Below, piece by piece: positions 8,069-16,618 of a stretch of DNA of 64,000 nucleotides. The stretch is from assembly GCF_001700315.1 (NCBI RefSeq), contig NZ_MASJ01000014.1:1-64000 (forward strand), in the 5' to 3' direction. The notes beneath the pieces are model-generated. The model saw only the letters and a program-made list of their open reading frames with translations, searched no databases and had not been told where the DNA came from. The number at the start of each line of letters is the position of its first letter. The stretch's first letter is position 1. Both the position numbers and the translations under genes were made by a program. Source of the DNA: Caryophanon tenue. GTDB lineage: Bacteria > Bacillota > Bacilli > Bacillales_A > Planococcaceae.

Positions 8069-10261
8069 ATGGAACAATCAATTTGGCAGCGTGAACAGGC
8101 ACACTTAACGAATACAAGTGCACAAATTAAACAAGCGATTCAGCTGCTTGAACAATCGCTCCAAAAACAAAAGAATGACATTGTCGAAGAGCGTACATTC
8201 GTGTCATCCGAATTTAATGATGTGTCGGGTGAAAGTGCGATATCGTTTTCGCAAATGCTTCAAACAATGGCCCTACGAGAACGTGAATATATGAGTGCAA
8301 GTGAGCAATTACAAAAAGCAAAAGCATTATATAAAACGCCGTATTTTGGTCGAATTACAATTATTAATGAAGACGGTGCACCTGAACAGTTGTATATAGG
8401 TTTATCGACCTTTCGCGAGCCAACAACACAAGATGTTGCAATTTTTGATTGGCGCGCACCGATTGCTAGTCTATTTTATGAAAATACAACAGGGGATGCG
8501 GCCTATACGATACCAAATGGGGAAAATGTAACCGTTGAGATTACTGGTAGGCGTCAATATAAAGTGCGGTATGACCAATTATTACAAGTGTTAGATGCTG
8601 ACATTTATATCGGGGATGACGTACTCCAACAATTACTAGCAGACACAGCGAAAACGAAAATGAAGTCGATTGTCGCGACGATTCAAAGTGACCAAAACGC
8701 AGTCATTCGTTCTAGTAATAAAGAAAACTTATTAGTACTAGGACCTCCAGGGAGTGGGAAGACGTCTGTTGCGATGCAACGTATTGCTTATTTGCTATAC
8801 GAATATCGTCAAACGATGAATGCGCGTAATATTTTACTGATTTCGCCGTCCGATTTATTTAATGATTATATTTCTGATGTGTTACCGGAGCTTGGTGAAG
8901 ACCATGTGCAACATACGACTTTTTATCGTTTACTTCAAGAAGCTGGCTTACAGCGTTATAAGGCAGAAACGCATTATGCGAATATTGAACGTTTACAGCG
9001 CGCTGACCGCGATATGTATAAAGCCTATGTGTATAAAACATCGACGGCATTTTCCAAGCTGTTGCAGCGTTATGTGCAATCATTAACAAAAGCCAATATG
9101 CCTTTTTATCAGTTAAAGCTAGACGGGGACGTTTTTGCCTCAAGTAAGGAACTAAGTCATTTATTTTATACGAAGTTTTACGGACTTGATATGGATTTCC
9201 GTTTGAAGAAAATCCGTACCTTTTTACAAAAACGTTTAGCGGTGAAAAAGCAGGCAGATTTTGACGTGACGGTCGCACAGCTAAGGGCGATGAATCATTA
9301 CGTAGGTACAGACGAAGAGATTACGATGCAAGCACAGCAGCAAATCGCCAAAAAATATGGTCAACTCGCCCATGCGATTGAGCAATTACATTTTGTGAAT
9401 ACTGCTAAGATTTATGTTCAAGCACTTGCAAAAGCCGGTGGTACAAAACATGAGGTGATTGCGGCAATGACGCAAAAAGCGCTGCAAAAACGTCAATTAC
9501 ACTATGAAGATATTGCGCCGTTACTTTTTATTGAATTGCGTATTAAAAAGCTACAGCAGTATCCAACGATTAAACATATTGTGATCGATGAAATTCAAGA
9601 CTATACACCGCTGCAACTAGCGGCGATTGAATTACTCTATCCAAAAGCTCGCTTCACACTGCTTGGCGACCGTCACCAGTTGGTCCACCCGCTTCAAAAA
9701 GAAGTGTTAGACCCTACATTTACCGAGCACTATAAAGTAGTGGAGCTAACAAAATCTTATCGTTCAACGAATGAAATCACCACTTATATGCGTGCGATTT
9801 TACCACACACTGCAACCGAGTCATTGGGCGTGCAAGGGGAGAAGCCGGCTGTTTTATATACGACAGATGCACACTATGACGAAACGATTGTTCAGCTTGT
9901 CACGAAAGCATTTGTAGAAGGCGAGAGCTTTGCACTTCTGTGTAAAAATAAGGCGGCGTGTGAAGCCTTTTATGCGCGTTTTTCAGCATTACTACCGCAG
10001 TTACAACTAATTACAGCTGAACAAAAAACGTATATGAAAGGGCTTCTTGTAATGCCTGCTTATATGGCAAAAGGTTTTGAGTTTTCAACGGTTGTTTTAG
10101 CCGATGCAGACGCAACCATTTATACCGACAAAGATGAGTTGTTGCTGTATACGATTGTGTCACGTGCAACACGTAAACTATATATCGTATCGACACATAC
10201 ATTGCCAGTACCACTTGCTTGTATACCAGAAGCGTATTATGACGTAGAGGAGAATGTGTAA
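8069..10261 (+). CDS. helD: HelD-type UvrD-like helicase, RNA polymerase recycling factor
   Basis: 730 residues from ATG 8069 (GAAGGAGG upstream). The N-terminal coiled coil (about 1-75) is followed by the HelD signature YFGRI and DWRAPIASLFYE. Walker A is GPPGSGKTS (about residue 224) and Walker B DEIQDYTPLQ (about 506). A motif IV-like LTKSYRST and C-terminal GFEFSTVVLADAD complete the superfamily 1 core. Bacillus HelD binds RNA polymerase and uses ATP to release stalled or post-termination complexes. The last base of its stop codon is the first base of the next gene (TAATG). Confidence 0.92.
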   Translation: MEQSIWQREQAHLTNTSAQIKQAIQLLEQSLQKQKNDIVEERTFVSSEFNDVSGESAISFSQMLQTMALREREYMSASEQLQKAKALYKTPYFGRITIINEDGAPEQLYIGLSTFREPTTQDVAIFDWRAPIASLFYENTTGDAAYTIPNGENVTVEITGRRQYKVRYDQLLQVLDADIYIGDDVLQQLLADTAKTKMKSIVATIQSDQNAVIRSSNKENLLVLGPPGSGKTSVAMQRIAYLLYEYRQTMNARNILLISPSDLFNDYISDVLPELGEDHVQHTTFYRLLQEAGLQRYKAETHYANIERLQRADRDMYKAYVYKTSTAFSKLLQRYVQSLTKANMPFYQLKLDGDVFASSKELSHLFYTKFYGLDMDFRLKKIRTFLQKRLAVKKQADFDVTVAQLRAMNHYVGTDEEITMQAQQQIAKKYGQLAHAIEQLHFVNTAKIYVQALAKAGGTKHEVIAAMTQKALQKRQLHYEDIAPLLFIELRIKKLQQYPTIKHIVIDEIQDYTPLQLAAIELLYPKARFTLLGDRHQLVHPLQKEVLDPTFTEHYKVVELTKSYRSTNEITTYMRAILPHTATESLGVQGEKPAVLYTTDAHYDETIVQLVTKAFVEGESFALLCKNKAACEAFYARFSALLPQLQLITAEQKTYMKGLLVMPAYMAKGFEFSTVVLADADATIYTDKDELLLYTIVSRATRKLYIVSTHTLPVPLACIPEAYYDVEENV

Positions 10262-10638
10262 TGTGGGTTTCTCATAACGGTAAATTGGTGCATATGAAAG
10301 ACGCGTCACGTCATCGTTATAAGACGTATATAAAAGAAGATGTACTCGCAAACTTAAAGGAATTAGCCGCCGCGCATCATACCGAGGTCGGTTATTTACT
10401 TGAAAATGGTGTGATGCATTTACTTGAAGAAGACGCTCTTACATTGCCGAAGCAGCCACGTTGTGCGAAAAAAGAATTTCGAACAACGATGGATGCAGCA
10501 CTCTTTAACACATTAACGGCACGTGCTAAACAATTAGGTGTACCGATTAATCGTCTTTTGCAAGAAGCGGTACATTATATTGACATCGGCACGGTAAAAC
10601 GAAAAGATTATCGTTATCGTATCGAATCATTAAAATAG
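10261..10638 (+). CDS. small DNA-binding-like protein coupled to helD
   Basis: 125 residues, with the start codon overlapping the helD stop by one base, which implies translational coupling. Two similar halves are visible: RYKTYIKEDVLANLKELAAAHHTEVGYLLENGV (about 18-50) and EFRTTMDAALFNTLTARAKQLGVPINRLLQEAV (about 76-108). Each reads as a beta-strand followed by two helices, as in ribbon-helix-helix proteins. Homologues in Bacilli are sometimes annotated as an rRNA methyltransferase, for which I see no motif. The DNA-binding role is inferred from this pattern only. Confidence 0.75.
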   Translation: MWVSHNGKLVHMKDASRHRYKTYIKEDVLANLKELAAAHHTEVGYLLENGVMHLLEEDALTLPKQPRCAKKEFRTTMDAALFNTLTARAKQLGVPINRLLQEAVHYIDIGTVKRKDYRYRIESLK

Positions 10639-10640
10639 AC

Positions 10641-10682
10641 AAAGGCATGAACATTGGTTATCCAGCGTTCATGCCTTTTGCG
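10641..10682. terminator. intrinsic terminator after the helD operon
   Basis: AAAGGCATGAAC pairs with GTTCATGCCTTT around a 14-base loop, followed by a short T stretch. Confidence 0.8.
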
Positions 10683-10701
10683 TTAGAGCATCTAGGAAAT
10701 A

Positions 10702-10740
10702 TGTCAAAACCCGCTCCGAAAAAAGAAGCGGGTTTTGACA
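10702..10740. repeat. 14-bp inverted repeat at convergent gene end
   Basis: TGTCAAAACCCGCT and AGCGGGTTTTGACA are perfect complements with an A-rich loop. It abuts the stop of the minus-strand gene at 10741 and probably acts in its termination, although no clear U-tract follows the stem. Confidence 0.6.
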
Positions 10741-11139
10741 TTATGAGCGATGAAGCATGTCCATTGCTTTTTCTGTATACTGTTCGACATTTTGCTGAAC
10801 AACTGGGTCATTTTCAGCTTTTGTAATCGTTTGATGCGCTTTACGCTTTGCTGTTAAATTTAATTGCTCCACTTGTGCTTTTACACCTGCGAATGCTTGT
10901 GGTACAGCTTGCAGTTGTTGTTTTTGATAATTAACCGTTGTTTGCACTTGTTGAATATTGTTTTGTAATTTTGTGACTTCCGTTACGATTGGCATCGCAT
11001 CTGCTTGCATTTTCTTCACACGCCCGAAAATATACTGGCCCGGCTCTTTTGCACCAACTGCTGCGACAATCGCACTTCCTAGAAACACAAGTATCCCAAT
11101 GCCGACTAGTGCTAAGCTAATGATGTACATAATATGCAT
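10741..11139 (-). CDS. membrane-anchored coiled-coil protein (DUF948-like)
   Basis: 132 residues from ATG 11139, chosen because AGGAGGG is correctly placed there rather than before the ATG at 11157. One N-terminal membrane helix (residues 4-28, IISLALVGIGILVFLGSAIVA) is followed by a soluble heptad-rich region with KLQNNIQQVQTTVNYQKQQLQ. This architecture resembles the small DUF948 / YtxG-type general-stress proteins, but the assignment is tentative. Confidence 0.7.
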   Translation of the reverse strand: MHIMYIISLALVGIGILVFLGSAIVAAVGAKEPGQYIFGRVKKMQADAMPIVTEVTKLQNNIQQVQTTVNYQKQQLQAVPQAFAGVKAQVEQLNLTAKRKAHQTITKAENDPVVQQNVEQYTEKAMDMLHRS

Positions 11140-11226
11140 TGCTGAACCCTCCTTCATCTAATTACTCTTATTGTATACCCGAAATGAACGAAAGTGAACG
11201 GCAAATGGCATAAAAAGGTCAATGTA

Positions 11227-12024
11227 TTATCGTGCTGTTAAAAAATCCGGTTGTTGGTATGCTGGGTTAGGGTAGTCATAAAATCCTTTACCTGTCGCAA
11301 CACCCATACGACCTTGGTCAATCATGTCACGCTGAATTTTTTCGGCAACAAATTTAGCGGCTGGGTCTACTTCAGCACGCATCATATTTAAATTGTACGG
11401 TGTTTCCATCCCTACGATATCATAAATCGCAAAAGGTCCCATTGGTGCGCCTGTCGACAGCATCCAGTTTTTATCAATATCATGTGGGTCTGCAATATCT
11501 TTTACCCATAATTCCATCGCCGCTGATAAAAATGACACTAATAACGAATTTAAAATATAACCTGGTTGTTCTTTTTTTAATACAAATGGAATCTCATACC
11601 AATTGCTTGTGCAAATGCTGTGACGGCTTGTACGTGCTCTGGTGCTGTTCCTGCATGTCCTATAATTTCAGCCGTATTGTTTTTCCAAATAGAATTGGCG
11701 AAATGTAGCGCTAAAAACTGCTCAGGTCGCCCTGTATACCCCGCAAATTGACTTGGCAATAGTGTAGAATAGTTTGACGCAAAAATTGTGTGTGCAGGTG
11801 CTACAGCGCGTAATTGCTCATAAAAACTTTGTTTAATCGCTAAACGCTCTGGCACAGCTTTCTGCATAAATTGTTTGTAAGCTAGCCATACGTGTTTTGG
11901 CCGCTTCGATGGCTTCCTCATTAATGTCATATACCGATACATGGAATCCGAAAAATGCCGCTTGGAACGCAATTTGACTACCTAAAACGCCACTACCTGC
12001 AATTGTAATATGTTGATAGTTCAT
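11227..12024 (-). pseudogene. decayed 3-hydroxyacyl-CoA dehydrogenase
   Basis: Three fragments of one gene lie in two frames. 12024-11833 carries the NAD-binding N-terminus (ITIAGSGVLGSQIAFQAA). 11855-11577 carries the middle (VPERLAIKQSFYEQL, LHFANSIWKNNTAEIIGH). 11595-11230 carries the C-terminal domain (EQPGYILNSLL, STGAPMGPFAIYDIVG, VATGKGFYDYPNP). The first junction, near 11855-11865, lacks about 35 residues expected between the Rossmann helix and VPERL and changes frame. The second, near 11592-11596, is a one-base loss. The internal deletion cannot be a simple sequencing error. An intact copy would oxidise 3-hydroxyacyl-CoA in beta-oxidation or butyrate metabolism. Confidence 0.88.
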
Positions 12025-12129
12025 TATGAAAAACCCCTTTGTCTCGTTGATACCTTTATTTTACGCCATTCCATTGCATAATATACGTGTAGATGTAGGT
12101 GTTTTAAGTTCAAAAAACCATATAAATGA

Positions 12130-12141
12130 ATGTGATCACAT
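12130..12141. promoter_or_regulatory. 12-bp palindrome overlapping the LuxR-type gene start
   Basis: ATGTGATCACAT is a perfect palindrome ending on the first bases of the likely start codon at 12140. It could be an operator for autoregulation; no matching regulator is known from the sequence. Confidence 0.3.
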
Positions 12142-13207
12142 GATAGAACCTCAGCTTGCGTATAGCTTATTTTTAAAAATGTACTGTAGTGAACTGTTAG
12201 AAAGCGCGGCAATTTTTGTCGAAGAGCAGGCGACTACGATTGAAGAGAAACGTACATTACATGTTTTAACAACATCATTTGTTCAATTGTTAACGAATCA
12301 ACGCGTTGTTGATAAAGAAGCACTTCATTACTGGGTGCAAATACGAAGCCAAACAATTCTTGCGCACAGCACATTGTTTGTTGAGGCACTTTCTTACGCG
12401 CTAGAGACGGTGTTACATGCAACCCAGTATACGTACCGAGACCAAGTGTTGCAGGTTCATGAAACGCTTCTTACGCAAAGTAAGGATTTTGTGTCACAAT
12501 GGCATCAAAACAGCCAAGATGAGCCATTTTCAGAACAATGGCGACTGCAAATGGATACGTTTAGCAAAGCATTAATTCGCTACAATGGGAGTGAAGATTT
12601 AGCCATTTTACTCAAATTAGCAGAAGAAACATTTCAGTTTAAGCGTTGTATCTTTTTAAGTTATCATCCGTGGCTTGATGAATTTTCAGGGGCAATAGGG
12701 GCAGACCGACAAGCTTTAGAACGGTTACGTGGCAAAATTGATGTAGAGCCCGTGTTTTCGATGAAGCGGGCAATCTTTCTCAAAAATCCTGCGCCTTATG
12801 TTCAGCCCGTAGCTATTGAGATGCTGAATTTATCTTCGGTCATTTTCATTCCGATTATGCATGACCAACAATTATACGGTTGGCTGTCATTTGACCAAAT
12901 GGGCGAATCCTTTGATTGTTCCGCTACGTATTTGAACTTCTTACAAGAGGTCGGTAATCGCCTAGGGATGTATCTCGGTAGACCACAGCTACGTAATCGC
13001 TTAAACCGGAACATTACCCTTACCGAGAAAGAAAAACTCGTGCTGTATTTGTTATTAGAAGGCCATAGTAATAAAGAAATCGCATCCTTACTGTATATGA
13101 GCGAATTTACAGTACGTGATTATGTAAAAATGCTTATGCAAAAAACCGAGGCACGCAATCGAACACATTTAATTACGTTAGCTTTCAGAAGCGGTTTAAT
13201 TGATTAA
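12140..13207 (+). CDS. GAF-like sensor with C-terminal LuxR DNA-binding domain
   Basis: The open frame begins at 12026, but that start overlaps the divergent dehydrogenase start; ATG 12140 (MIEPQLAYSLFLKM) gives 355 residues. Neither start has a clear ribosome binding site. A helical N-terminal part is followed by a GAF-like region (about 160-280, with VIFIPIMHDQQLYGWLSFDQ). The C-terminal LuxR HTH (about 290-355) has LTEKEKLVLYLLLEGHSNKEIA and VRDYVKMLMQKTEARNRTHL. It is probably a ligand-sensing transcription regulator; its target may have been the now broken divergent dehydrogenase gene. Confidence 0.8.
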   Translation: MIEPQLAYSLFLKMYCSELLESAAIFVEEQATTIEEKRTLHVLTTSFVQLLTNQRVVDKEALHYWVQIRSQTILAHSTLFVEALSYALETVLHATQYTYRDQVLQVHETLLTQSKDFVSQWHQNSQDEPFSEQWRLQMDTFSKALIRYNGSEDLAILLKLAEETFQFKRCIFLSYHPWLDEFSGAIGADRQALERLRGKIDVEPVFSMKRAIFLKNPAPYVQPVAIEMLNLSSVIFIPIMHDQQLYGWLSFDQMGESFDCSATYLNFLQEVGNRLGMYLGRPQLRNRLNRNITLTEKEKLVLYLLLEGHSNKEIASLLYMSEFTVRDYVKMLMQKTEARNRTHLITLAFRSGLID

Positions 13208-13209
13208 AG

Positions 13210-13249
13210 AAAAGCACAGATGCCCTATAAATTGGACACCTGTGCTTTT
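13210..13249. terminator. convergent terminator
   Basis: AAAAGCACAG pairs with CTGTGCTTTT around a 20-base loop, between the convergent LuxR-type and sulfurtransferase genes. The A and T ends give a U-tract in both directions. Confidence 0.8.
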
Positions 13250-13260
13250 ATAATCATTTC

Positions 13261-14154
13261 TTATCGTAATGTAACAAGTGGACAGCTTTCATCGCTTGCC
13301 CATTCATTTAATGAACCGTCATATACAGCGACATTTTCTTGTCCTAATTTGTTTAATAGTAATGCATTCCATGTTGCCGCAATACCACCACCGCAGTACG
13401 TAATGACTTTTTTCGATGGGTCGAGTGCGCCCAGTTTATCAAATGTAGCACGTAATGTTTCATCATCGTATAGTAAACGTGTTTCAGGATCTGAATGGCT
13501 ACCGAAAAATGCATGCTTACTACCAGGAATATGACCAGGACGTGGGTACGTCGTCGTCTCACCACGGAAATCCGCTTCTGATAAGCTGTTGATTAAAATG
13601 ATATTGTCATCTTGTAATGCAGCTTTAACATCTTCTTTTGTAACGATTAATGCTTCACGACGCTCACCAGGAAACGCTGCAGCCTCATAACGTGAAATCC
13701 CTGACTCTGTAGGGCGATTTTCAAGCTTCCACTTACGGAACCCGCCGTCAAGCACTGCGACATTATCAAAGCCTTCATACTTTAACTGCCAACGTAAACG
13801 AGCAGACCAATCTGACGCTAAAATGTCGACATTTACTAATGGTCCACGGTCATAAATAACGACATACGTGTCTTGCGTGATACCGAGTGGCTCTACTGCT
13901 GCTAAAAATTGCGCGCGCGTCGCAATTGTGAATGGTGCTGTGCCGTTAGGGTCTGTAAAGTCTTTTAATAAATCTGCATACGCAGCACCTGGAATATGCT
14001 CCTCCTGATAGGCTTCAAAACCACTCCAAAGCTCAGGGAATCCAGCACCTTCAGGAATTTTTAAAAATGTTGTCGCATCAATTAAGCGTAAGTTCGGGTC
14101 ACCTAAACGCTGTTGTAACCAATCGCCATCTACTACGTGAGGAATGTTTGTCAT
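13261..14154 (-). CDS. tandem-rhodanese sulfurtransferase
   Basis: 297 residues from ATG 14154 with AAAGGAGA upstream. Two rhodanese domains: the N-terminal non-catalytic half has IPGAAYADLLKDF, and the C-terminal half has RPGHIPGSKHAF and the active-site loop CGGGIAAT (Cys near residue 255). This is the thiosulfate / 3-mercaptopyruvate sulfurtransferase (SseA-like) family, which moves a sulfane sulfur through the catalytic Cys persulfide. The loop alone does not settle the sulfur donor. Cytosolic and monocistronic. Confidence 0.92.
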   Translation of the reverse strand: MTNIPHVVDGDWLQQRLGDPNLRLIDATTFLKIPEGAGFPELWSGFEAYQEEHIPGAAYADLLKDFTDPNGTAPFTIATRAQFLAAVEPLGITQDTYVVIYDRGPLVNVDILASDWSARLRWQLKYEGFDNVAVLDGGFRKWKLENRPTESGISRYEAAAFPGERREALIVTKEDVKAALQDDNIILINSLSEADFRGETTTYPRPGHIPGSKHAFFGSHSDPETRLLYDDETLRATFDKLGALDPSKKVITYCGGGIAATWNALLLNKLGQENVAVYDGSLNEWASDESCPLVTLR

Positions 14155-14316
14155 ATAAAAATCTCCTTTAAAATAAATCGTATGAGATTAATATGGATTA
14201 AATATAGTAAAAAAGCAATTAAAAAGCGGTCAAAATCCGTATTCTTGCCAAAAAGCAGTTGAATATTTGTTACAATAAAAAAAGATGGAAAATTTTATGG
14301 AAGGGGTTTATATGCA

Positions 14317-14742
14317 ATGATACATCAACAGCTATACGATGCCGTGAAACAATTGATCGAACAACGATATCCTACTGGTTGGGGCGGTGCAGCAGCCATC
14401 CGAGTGGCAGATGAGACTATTTATACAAGTATTGCACCAGAAGTGATCAATGATTCGACACATTTATGTATGGAAACAGGGGCTATATTAGAAGCTCATA
14501 AATATAAGCAAAAAGTAACGCACAGTCTTTGTTTAGCGCGAGAGGATAAACACGCACCGCTTAAAATACTTTCACCTTGTGGCGTGTGTCAGGAACGTTT
14601 ATTTTATTGGGGTCCTGATGTGCAATGTGCCATATCCAGCAAGACAAACGATATTCTCTTTAAAACATTAGGGGAGCTACAACCCTATCATTGGACAGAA
14701 GCTTATTACACTGAAATGACAGAACATTGGCGCAATATATAA
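14317..14742 (+). CDS. cytidine/blasticidin deaminase-family zinc enzyme
   Basis: 141 residues. ATG 14317 follows GGAAGGGG by ten bases; another ATG at 14312 closer to the SD reads only two codons. The zinc-dependent CDA motifs are present: LCMETGAILEA (Cys ligand and catalytic Glu) and SPCGVCQERL (PCxxC). The sequence around them resembles small blasticidin-S or cytidine deaminase-like proteins of Bacilli more than housekeeping Cdd. The substrate cannot be read from sequence. Next gene begins 19 bases downstream. Confidence 0.82.
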   Translation: MIHQQLYDAVKQLIEQRYPTGWGGAAAIRVADETIYTSIAPEVINDSTHLCMETGAILEAHKYKQKVTHSLCLAREDKHAPLKILSPCGVCQERLFYWGPDVQCAISSKTNDILFKTLGELQPYHWTEAYYTEMTEHWRNI

Positions 14743-14761
14743 TGAAACGGGGATAACTATC

Positions 14762-15229
14762 ATGAAAAAAGGGATTATTGGATTGATTATTCTATTCAGC
14801 ATCGTTCTTGTATGGGTACGCGTAAACCCGCCGTTAGAGTACGGGACCATCGCTGGCAATGAAGAAGGCACGTTATTGATTGTGGGTGTTGGCAATAAAG
14901 GGCTAACGAATATTGACATTACAGAAGTGACCATCAATAACGGCGAAAAGCCTGGCGATGTGAAGGTACAAGTAAACCATCCTAACCAGGGCTTTGTCGT
15001 AACCGATGATTTTTCGGCACCAGAAGTGGCTACGTATGCGTTTGTCGATGTGAGTATCGCCAAAGGAACGGATATTGACGCACTTTATGAACGACAAGAC
15101 AATAATGAAATACAAGAAGATGAAAAAATTTATGGTTTAACCCTTTCACATGAGCAACCAATTCATGCGGCCGTTATCCATTACCGTTATTTAGGGATGC
15201 CTTATACGCTAGAAGTAAATGCGATGTAA
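14762..15229 (+). CDS. membrane-anchored hypothetical protein
   Basis: 155 residues starting at ATG 14762. One N-terminal hydrophobic segment (residues 3-20, KGIIGLIILFSIVLVWV) acts as an uncleaved signal anchor. A beta-rich extracytoplasmic domain follows (LLIVGVGNKGLTNIDITEV, HYRYLGMPYTLEV). Probably co-transcribed with the deaminase-like gene upstream and the next ORF 17 bases downstream. Not recognised. Confidence 0.7.
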   Translation: MKKGIIGLIILFSIVLVWVRVNPPLEYGTIAGNEEGTLLIVGVGNKGLTNIDITEVTINNGEKPGDVKVQVNHPNQGFVVTDDFSAPEVATYAFVDVSIAKGTDIDALYERQDNNEIQEDEKIYGLTLSHEQPIHAAVIHYRYLGMPYTLEVNAM

Positions 15230-15246
15230 GAGGGAGGAGACTGTTG

Positions 15247-15708
15247 ATGAAAGAACATCTTTTACTTTGGGAACCGTTGGAGCACAATCCATTTTGCAGA
15301 CAAAGAAATGAACTGCATCTCGTAGCATTTTCTTATGAACAGGACTTTATTTTACTGTTTGAAGATATTGAAACAAACGAACAATATCGTTTTATGTATG
15401 AATCGAGAGAAAATCACGGAAAACATGCTTTTATCACATTTCGTATGACAGAAGAATTGACAATACCAGATATAGAAGATTTAATTTCAGATTTTTTTAA
15501 GACAGAAAACGCGAATACTTTGAGTTATGGCCCTACTTTTTATAAGGTTGCAAATTCGGAGTATCTAAAATGGTATGACGCAAAAAATCCACTTAGAAAA
15601 GAAATTCGACCTAATGCGGAACATCATCTATTTGTGACATCCACACTATATATAGAAATTATTACGGAGATAGAGCCACGTGTATCTAAAATACGAAGTT
15701 TGCTCTGA
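15247..15708 (+). CDS. hypothetical protein, paralogue 1 of a local pair
   Basis: 153 residues from ATG 15247 behind GAGGGAGGAG. Soluble, acidic, rich in aromatic residues. Its second half, GPTFYKVANSEYLKWYD followed by EHHLFVTSTLYIEIITEIEP, matches the gene at 16619 (NPTFYKVENSSFLKWYT and EHHLYICEDYFIDVIAVVQP). Small acidic paralogues separated by tiny membrane proteins can be immunity proteins of toxin systems, but no toxin is visible here. Function unknown. Confidence 0.75.
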   Translation: MKEHLLLWEPLEHNPFCRQRNELHLVAFSYEQDFILLFEDIETNEQYRFMYESRENHGKHAFITFRMTEELTIPDIEDLISDFFKTENANTLSYGPTFYKVANSEYLKWYDAKNPLRKEIRPNAEHHLFVTSTLYIEIITEIEPRVSKIRSLL

Positions 15709-15851
15709 ACGAACCGATAAAAATCGCTGAAATCAACGTGCCCAAATGTTACGTGTAGCAGCCTTTTATACGTAGTTGGGTAATTTAAAGGAGTTAGTAA
15801 TTAAGTGCAGAAACAGTAGATCATATACTATTCATTTTAGGATGTGTAATT

Positions 15852-16028
15852 ATGAAGATAATTCATTCAATCATCGGAATCATGATCATTTTATTCGGGG
15901 CTTTATTTTTGAATATTACAGTAGATAATGAAGTTTTTAGAACGATTATGTACAAAGTAATAGGTGGGGTAATTTTGTTTTTAGGTGTTCTATACTTAAA
16001 AAACGTTGCGAAGTTTGGAAAGCAGTAA
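15852..16028 (+). CDS. 58-residue two-helix membrane protein
   Basis: ATG 15852 to TAA 16028. Two hydrophobic segments (residues 3-20, IIHSIIGIMIILFGALFL, and 33-50, MYKVIGGVILFLGVLYLK) separated by a short polar loop. The ribosome binding site is weak (TAGGATG). It lies between the two paralogous genes of this island. Not recognised. Confidence 0.55.
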   Translation: MKIIHSIIGIMIILFGALFLNITVDNEVFRTIMYKVIGGVILFLGVLYLKNVAKFGKQ

Positions 16029-16073
16029 TTGTACTTATTTACATATTTTTATTTTGATTTTGGGAGTGGTTGT

Positions 16074-16529
16074 TTGAAGAGAATTTGGCTTATTCTCATT
16101 GGCTTAATAGCACTTGTGATGATAAATTTTATGTACCTACAAAATCAATTGATTACGGATTATCGTAGTTTACTTTACAGTGATCTAGAATATTTAACTC
16201 TACCAGTAGAGCGTATACTCGCGTTCCATGAAGAATCTGGAAGTTACGATGAAACAGAACGCACTGAAAAATTAAATCAGTTAAACCAAACGTACGCAGA
16301 CTTTTTCAATTACACTGGTGGAGGTCTACAATTAGAGCCGGCTATACGTGAAAAATATTACCTAACATACTATGATACCAAGATATCTTATTTTCAAATT
16401 ATTCAGCGTTATTCGGAGGCAACCACAGAGGAAGAACGTGAACGTGCTTATCAAGACCTCAAAGAGAAAAATGAAGAATATCGGCAGTTCCTTCAAATAG
16501 CGCTTGAAGAATTAGTTGAACTGGTTTAA
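16074..16529 (+). CDS. single-pass membrane hypothetical protein
   Basis: TTG 16074 is chosen as start because GGGAGTGG lies just upstream and the protein then begins with a typical KRIWLILIGLIALVMINF anchor; the frame is open back to 16029 without an RBS. 151 residues, the rest helical and charged (ATTEEERERAYQDLKEKNEE). Followed by a terminator. Not recognised. Confidence 0.65.
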   Translation: MKRIWLILIGLIALVMINFMYLQNQLITDYRSLLYSDLEYLTLPVERILAFHEESGSYDETERTEKLNQLNQTYADFFNYTGGGLQLEPAIREKYYLTYYDTKISYFQIIQRYSEATTEEERERAYQDLKEKNEEYRQFLQIALEELVELV

Positions 16530-16543
16530 AGCGATTGAATTTT

Positions 16544-16584
16544 AAAAGCATCTTACATCAATTGTATGTCTAAGATGCTTTTCT
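16544..16584 (+). terminator. intrinsic terminator
   Basis: AAAAGCATCTTA pairs with TAAGATGCTTTT, with an inner ACAT/ATGT step, and is followed by a T-rich tail. Confidence 0.85.
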
Positions 16585-16618
16585 TTCACCAAAATAATTG
16601 GGAAGTAGGGGGATAACG

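Noticed and set aside
8859-9278. 139-codon antisense ORF inside helD
   Set aside because: Shadow frame within a well-defined helicase gene, no RBS.
12131-12140. TGTGATCACA as a Crp/Fnr site
   Set aside because: Crp/Fnr sites need about six bases between the TGTGA and TCACA halves; here they are fused, so only an unspecified palindrome is reported.
14312-14320. ATG at 14312 as start of the deaminase-like gene
   Set aside because: It is closer to the SD but reads only two codons before a stop; ATG 14317 opens the deaminase frame.
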